From JAHHLP01 sp041609895 (GTDB lineage: Bacteria > Bacteroidota > Rhodothermia > Rhodothermales > JABDKH01): 10,172 bases of DNA. Of this stretch, positions 7,415 to 10,172 are shown one piece after another. The translations under genes and the position numbers were made by a program. Where the stretch lies: NCBI GenBank assembly GCA_041609895.1, contig JBFIPX010000114.1, positions 1 through 10,172 on the forward strand. The letters run 5' to 3'. Within the stretch, counting starts at the first letter, position 1. Each line of letters begins with the position of its first letter. The notes beneath the pieces are model-generated. The model was not told where the DNA came from. It made no database searches and was given only the letters and a program-made list of their open reading frames with translations.

Positions 7415-7930
7415 CTAGTATTCGGCAGCTTGACCGGCCACCGGCACGGAGTAGTGCAACTGCACAATGACCCAGTTGGCTCCGCGTTTCTCCAGGCCGC
7501 CGGTGACCCTCAGGCCCTCGAGACTGATCGGTTCGCCCTTTGAAAGGAGCAACAGGTTAAACTCCTCTGCAAACCACGCCGCCCTGCCGGACGAGCTGAC
7601 TTTCACGTCGCGATTCAAGACTTCAAACTCGACATTCTCGAAAGCGGCAAACTGCCGTGATCGAGAGTCCCGGTACGCCTCGTATCCCACGATCCTCTCG
7701 GCTGCATCGGTGCCGATAATGAGCAGGTCTTCGTCCCGGGCCACGATCTCGTCAAATGTGCTCATGTCCTCGTCTTCCCACATTCTACCAAAGCGGTCGA
7801 TCACCTCCGTAACCTCGGTGCGAAGCTGACCGATCTCGGAGGGTGTTAGTCTGGGGCCTTCAGAATCAGAGTTATTGCGGCAGGCGCTGAGGACAATGCA
7901 AGCGGCCGCGACGACTGCAGCGAATCTCAT
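7415..7930 (-). CDS. Putative lipoprotein with NTF2-like (SnoaL/DUF4440-type) domain
   Basis: A 171-residue protein with a lipoprotein signal: basic start MRF, hydrophobic AAVVAAACIVLS, and lipobox LSAC with lipidated Cys17. The mature part looks like the SnoaL_3/DUF4440 branch of the NTF2 fold: a helical IDRFGRMWEDEDMSTFDEIVA segment (44-64), DLLIIG (68-73), then strands with AAWFAEEFNLLLL (117-129). The closing signature is RVTGGLEKRGANWVIVQLH (141-159), in which Arg, the aromatic Trp and the final His are typical of the family. The fold serves as ligand-binding pocket, dimer scaffold or occasionally an enzyme, so no specific function can be given. It should be membrane-anchored and face the periplasm. 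It follows ctaB by 41 bases, filled by two hairpins directly before its ATG, and precedes rlmN by 37 bases. Whether it has any role in heme or oxidase assembly is unknown. Confidence 0.87.
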   Translation of the reverse strand: MRFAAVVAAACIVLSACRNNSDSEGPRLTPSEIGQLRTEVTEVIDRFGRMWEDEDMSTFDEIVARDEDLLIIGTDAAERIVGYEAYRDSRSRQFAAFENVEFEVLNRDVKVSSSGRAAWFAEEFNLLLLSKGEPISLEGLRVTGGLEKRGANWVIVQLHYSVPVAGQAAEY

Positions 7931-7949
7931 AACGACTAGGGCTGTCGTT
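7931..7949 (-). promoter_or_regulatory. Hairpin abutting the lipoprotein start codon
   Basis: In the transcript AACGAC pairs perfectly with GTCGTT (6 bp) around a 7-base loop, AGCCCTA. The last base of the stem touches the ATG at 7930, so the ribosome-binding region is inside the structure. There is no free Shine-Dalgarno sequence. The pairing is seen directly; a regulatory role is inference. Confidence 0.4.
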
Positions 7950-7967
7950 CGTCCTTGTGCGGGGACG
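7950..7967 (-). promoter_or_regulatory. Second hairpin stacked directly upstream of the start-codon hairpin
   Basis: In the transcript CGTCC pairs with GGACG (5 bp) around an 8-base loop. It begins 4 bases after the ctaB stop codon and ends exactly where the next hairpin begins, so the two stems could stack coaxially. No U-run follows, so it is not a typical intrinsic terminator. It could be an RNA stability or processing element, or coincidence. Confidence 0.35.
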
Positions 7968-7971
7968 GGTA

Positions 7972-8928
7972 TCAGACGAGACGATCGAGCAGGATTGCGA
8001 GAACAATAACTGGAATGTACACAACACTCGCCTTCAGAACCCGGCGCGCGTCGGCGTTCGATCGGGACAGCGCGAACGAAATCGTCGGACGAATCATGAT
8101 GAAGGCACCTGCGATGGCGAATGCGACGTACAGGGCTCCGAAGCCCGCCCAGACTGCCAGCGCGATGCTTGCCGCAAGCGTGGCTGCCGTGAACAGAACG
8201 GTCTGGCGGACAGTGGCCGTGCCGTCGACGTCACGTACGGGGAGCATTTCAAAGCCTCCGCGCTCGTAGTCCTTGCGGTACATCCACGCGAGGGAGAGGA
8301 AGTGGGGCATCTGCCAAAATGCAAGAACGCAGAAGAGGAGCCACGCCGCGACACTGAAAAAAGAATTCGTCGCCGCAACGTAGCCGCCAATTACGGGCAA
8401 TGCCCCCGGAAGCGTCCCCACAAGAGTGTTGAGCGTCGACTTTCGCTTCATCGGGGTGTAGACGAAGAGATAGAGGGCCACAGTCAGCGCGGCCAGTACC
8501 GACGTCATAGGGTTGACAAGCGGGCAAAGAATACCGAGCCCCGCACCGGTCAACGCCACACCGAAATTGCGCGCATGCAGCGCCGGGATACGACCTGCCG
8601 GAACGGGCCTCGATGCCGTGCGCTTCATCGCACGATCACGATCACGCTCCAGATAGTGATTGAGGGTACCCGCTCCGGCCGAGGTTAGCCCGATACCGAC
8701 AACGGTAATGAGAAGCAGCCAAACGTCTATTCCCGCAGGCGACCCGAGTGAGAAGCCAGCCACTGACGAGAGGACCACGAGAAAGGTTATCTCCGGTTTC
8801 GTAAGAGCAACATAGTCGCCAACCGCGCTTCCCTGGATGGCCAACGAAAGGCGCGCGGGTCGTGACGTCGTGGCCAGTTGCCCTGCAGCTAACTTCGCTC
8901 GCTGAATGTGGTTGTGGCTGCTACTCAT
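7972..8928 (-). CDS. ctaB: Protoheme IX farnesyltransferase (heme O synthase)
   Basis: Transfers a farnesyl group from farnesyl diphosphate onto the 2-vinyl of heme b, giving heme O, the substrate of CtaA. It is an inner-membrane UbiA-superfamily prenyltransferase of 318 residues with about nine membrane helices. The N-terminal LTKPEITFLVVLSSVAGF (42-59) is typical. The first Asp-rich site is N90-HYL-E94-RDR-D98 followed by RTASRPVPAG (103-112), the Mg-diphosphate binding motif. Glu94 in place of the more common Asp also occurs in COX10-type enzymes. The cytoplasmic loop YRKDYERGGFEMLPV (217-231) carries the second conserved acidic/basic site. ATG 8928 leaves a ~38-residue polar N-terminal extension before the first helix, which is common in this family; no Shine-Dalgarno is evident. 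ctaA ends 19 bases upstream on the same strand, so the two successive heme A enzymes are almost surely co-transcribed. Confidence 0.97.
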   Translation of the reverse strand: MSSSHNHIQRAKLAAGQLATTSRPARLSLAIQGSAVGDYVALTKPEITFLVVLSSVAGFSLGSPAGIDVWLLLITVVGIGLTSAGAGTLNHYLERDRDRAMKRTASRPVPAGRIPALHARNFGVALTGAGLGILCPLVNPMTSVLAALTVALYLFVYTPMKRKSTLNTLVGTLPGALPVIGGYVAATNSFFSVAAWLLFCVLAFWQMPHFLSLAWMYRKDYERGGFEMLPVRDVDGTATVRQTVLFTAATLAASIALAVWAGFGALYVAFAIAGAFIMIRPTISFALSRSNADARRVLKASVVYIPVIVLAILLDRLV

Positions 8929-8947
8929 CTAAAGGGATTTGCTGATA

Positions 8948-9883
8948 CTATCCAACACTCATCGGTTGCAATTCGACCGACTCCGTAAATCGGTGATTCT
9001 CCTTTTCATTCCATCCGAGCGCATATGTTGCCTGTGCAACGGTGGCACCCATCAAAAGAGCTCCGACTACCATATGGGATGTGTTTACGATCACCTGCAG
9101 GTTGCTTGGCCGGACCATTCCCTGTTCGTCGAGCAACACAAAGAAAGCGGTCATGCCCAGCATGAACTGAACCGCCAGCAGCGACACGGCAACGTTGCGG
9201 GCCCGCCCGAGGTCTTGACCATGTTCGTCGCTGCGAATCAGTTGCGCTGACGCAAGTATAAGAGCAACGACGACGAATGCCCAAAAAATATGTACGCCGG
9301 CGAACAGCAGGTCTATGCCGGTACCCGGATGGCGAAGAAGCGCACCAAAAATGATCTGGACGAAAACAGCTGCCACCGTCACCACGGTTAGAACGCGAAC
9401 CCGCTTCGGGACGGATGATCTTCGTTCCTTAATACCCGATACCCACGACCGCGAAGTGAAGATGGCCATACAGACCAGGCTGGCGAAGAAGATCTGGGCG
9501 ACGCATGCATGAATGACGGCGAGATCGAGCGAAACCCAGACCACACGAAGTCCACCAAGTACTCCCTGCACCATGACGGTAACCAGCACGGCGACCGAAA
9601 GCACCTTCATCCACCGGCGGTCCTCCGCATAGATGGTCCACGACGCAAGTATCAACGTCAACAGTCCAACAAGTGCACCCAGTAGCCGGTGTCCGTGTTC
9701 GGCAAGAACGGGCGTAATCGTCCACCAATCCGGCCAGGGATTAAACGGATCGTAGGAATCGAAGGAGGTAGGCCAATCCGGTACGGCCAGTCCGGCATCG
9801 ATGCTCGTCACAAATGCTCCCCAAGACATAAGCAAGACTGTGGCGGCTCCCGTAAGAACTGTAAAGCGATGGCGTCCGCGCAT
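8948..9883 (-). CDS. ctaA: Heme A synthase (CtaA/COX15)
   Basis: Oxidises the C8 methyl of heme O to a formyl group, giving heme A for aa3-type cytochrome c oxidase. It is an inner-membrane protein of 311 residues with about eight helices arranged as two four-helix halves. The catalytic/heme-ligand set is visible: Glu62 and His65 in AEHGHRLLG, His125 in VIHACVAQ, His198 in GVHIFWAF and His270 in NTSHMVVGALLMG, corresponding to the conserved His of each half. The first external loop (GLAVPDWPTS, ~31-40, and onwards) contains no cysteine pair, unlike the Bacillus-type enzymes that use a disulfide there. ATG 9883 starts close before the first helix and gives a basic MRGRHR N-terminus. No Shine-Dalgarno is visible. 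It is the first recognised gene of the minus-strand cluster; ctaB follows after 19 bases. No oxidase subunit gene lies in the window. Confidence 0.96.
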   Translation of the reverse strand: MRGRHRFTVLTGAATVLLMSWGAFVTSIDAGLAVPDWPTSFDSYDPFNPWPDWWTITPVLAEHGHRLLGALVGLLTLILASWTIYAEDRRWMKVLSVAVLVTVMVQGVLGGLRVVWVSLDLAVIHACVAQIFFASLVCMAIFTSRSWVSGIKERRSSVPKRVRVLTVVTVAAVFVQIIFGALLRHPGTGIDLLFAGVHIFWAFVVVALILASAQLIRSDEHGQDLGRARNVAVSLLAVQFMLGMTAFFVLLDEQGMVRPSNLQVIVNTSHMVVGALLMGATVAQATYALGWNEKENHRFTESVELQPMSVG

Positions 9884-9933
9884 TTCGTATACGTGACGGC
9901 TTCGGATGAGCGTTGGAGGGACACTACCTCACC

Positions 9934-9965
9934 GAATAGGCCGGGTTCCATTTAGTGTTTGTCAA
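9934..9965 (-). promoter_or_regulatory. Possible promoter for the ctaA cluster
   Basis: On the minus strand a perfect TTGACA lies at 9965-9960, about 80 bases before the ctaA ATG. The best -10-like element is CCTATT or CTATTC around 9940-9934, 19-20 bases away, which is longer than the ideal 17. The -35 match is good but the -10 is poor, and the lineage may not use this consensus. Confidence 0.25.
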
Positions 9966-10131
9966 GACTCGCTGAGCCGATGGTTTCCATCCTGCCCGCC
10001 CGAACAGCTCGAGCAGGAGCAGTTCAAGAATTGTTGTTCGGCTCGCGTGCCGCAATGCGTAATTGCCGCGATCCCTTTGGCAAGGATTCAAGAATAATTT
10101 GGGTACCCGGATGGCGGTTTCAGTAACTTAA

Positions 10132-10139
10132 TATGTTTG
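10132..10139 (+). promoter_or_regulatory. Isolated TAnnTTTG box
   Basis: TATGTTTG matches the TAnnTTTG -7 box of the Bacteroidota primary sigma factor on the plus strand, which would drive a gene beyond the right edge. No TTTG element is found at the expected distance of about 20 bases upstream, so this may be chance. Confidence 0.2.
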
Positions 10140-10172
10140 CACGTGTTGATACTGCTTCCAGTCAGAACAGCG

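Larger units (their letters stand above)
9884..10172. other. Gene-free region upstream of ctaA
   Basis: I see no convincing gene in these 289 bases on either strand; the short open frames have no family-like features. The stretch probably holds the ctaA-ctaB-lipoprotein-rlmN promoter and perhaps a divergent promoter for a gene to the right of the window. A GCAAT-GCGTA-ATTGC hairpin (10052-10066) has a 5-bp stem and no T-run. A 3' end of an upstream minus-strand gene near the right edge cannot be excluded. Confidence 0.5.

Noticed and set aside
7957..8688. Plus-strand open frame (243 codons) opposite ctaB
   Set aside because: The translation is dominated by Arg, Glu and His without any fold-like pattern, and mirrors the ctaB codons.
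10023..10095. Direct repeat TTCAAGAAT at 10023-10031 and 10087-10095
   Set aside because: A 9-base repeat within a ~290-base region is expected fairly often by chance (about one in six by a simple equal-base estimate), and no further similarity extends it.
9906..10097. 63-codon plus-strand frame upstream of ctaA
   Set aside because: No start context, no hydrophobic or domain pattern, and many Cys/Pro/Arg residues typical of a non-coding frame.

Overview
The window looks like ordinary chromosomal DNA of a moderately GC-rich, Gram-negative, aerobically respiring bacterium. The protein sequences (a FmdB-like protein with a degenerate zinc ribbon, heme A synthase, TTG starts and few Shine-Dalgarno sites) fit the Rhodothermota/Bacteroidota side of the tree. 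That placement is an inference from sequence character, not a search result. I see no rRNA, tRNA, CRISPR array, insertion sequence, phage gene or integrase.

Layout, left to right. Bases 2-955 (+) hold the end of an exported-type protein with a thioredoxin-like fold but no cysteine, followed by tpiA (1018-1776, +). tpiA converges on a small FmdB-family gene (1807-2142, -). Upstream of that gene, on the same strand, lies a large membrane-bound PAS histidine kinase (2314-4422, -). The kinase is divergent from an MFS drug/solute exporter (4598-5974, +). The exporter converges on a five-gene minus-strand cluster, which in transcription order is ctaA (9883-8948), ctaB (8928-7972), an NTF2-fold lipoprotein (7930-7415), rlmN (7376-6300) and a small two-helix membrane protein (6274-5999). 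Gaps in this cluster are 19, 41, 37 and 25 bases, so co-transcription is likely. The right end (9884-10172) carries no convincing gene and probably holds the promoter of the cluster.

Functionally, CtaB makes heme O and CtaA turns it into heme A for an aa3-type cytochrome oxidase. RlmN methylates 23S rRNA, and in many bacteria tRNA as well. TpiA serves glycolysis and gluconeogenesis. The kinase has a periplasmic sensor, HAMP, PAS, HisKA and HATPase domains but no receiver domain and no response regulator beside it.

I did not find an obviously new system. The best leads are the cysteine-free thioredoxin-like domain, short hairpins placed directly before two start codons in the ctaA-rlmN cluster, the uncharacterised lipoprotein and small membrane protein flanking rlmN, and the FmdB protein that has lost three of its four metal-binding cysteines.
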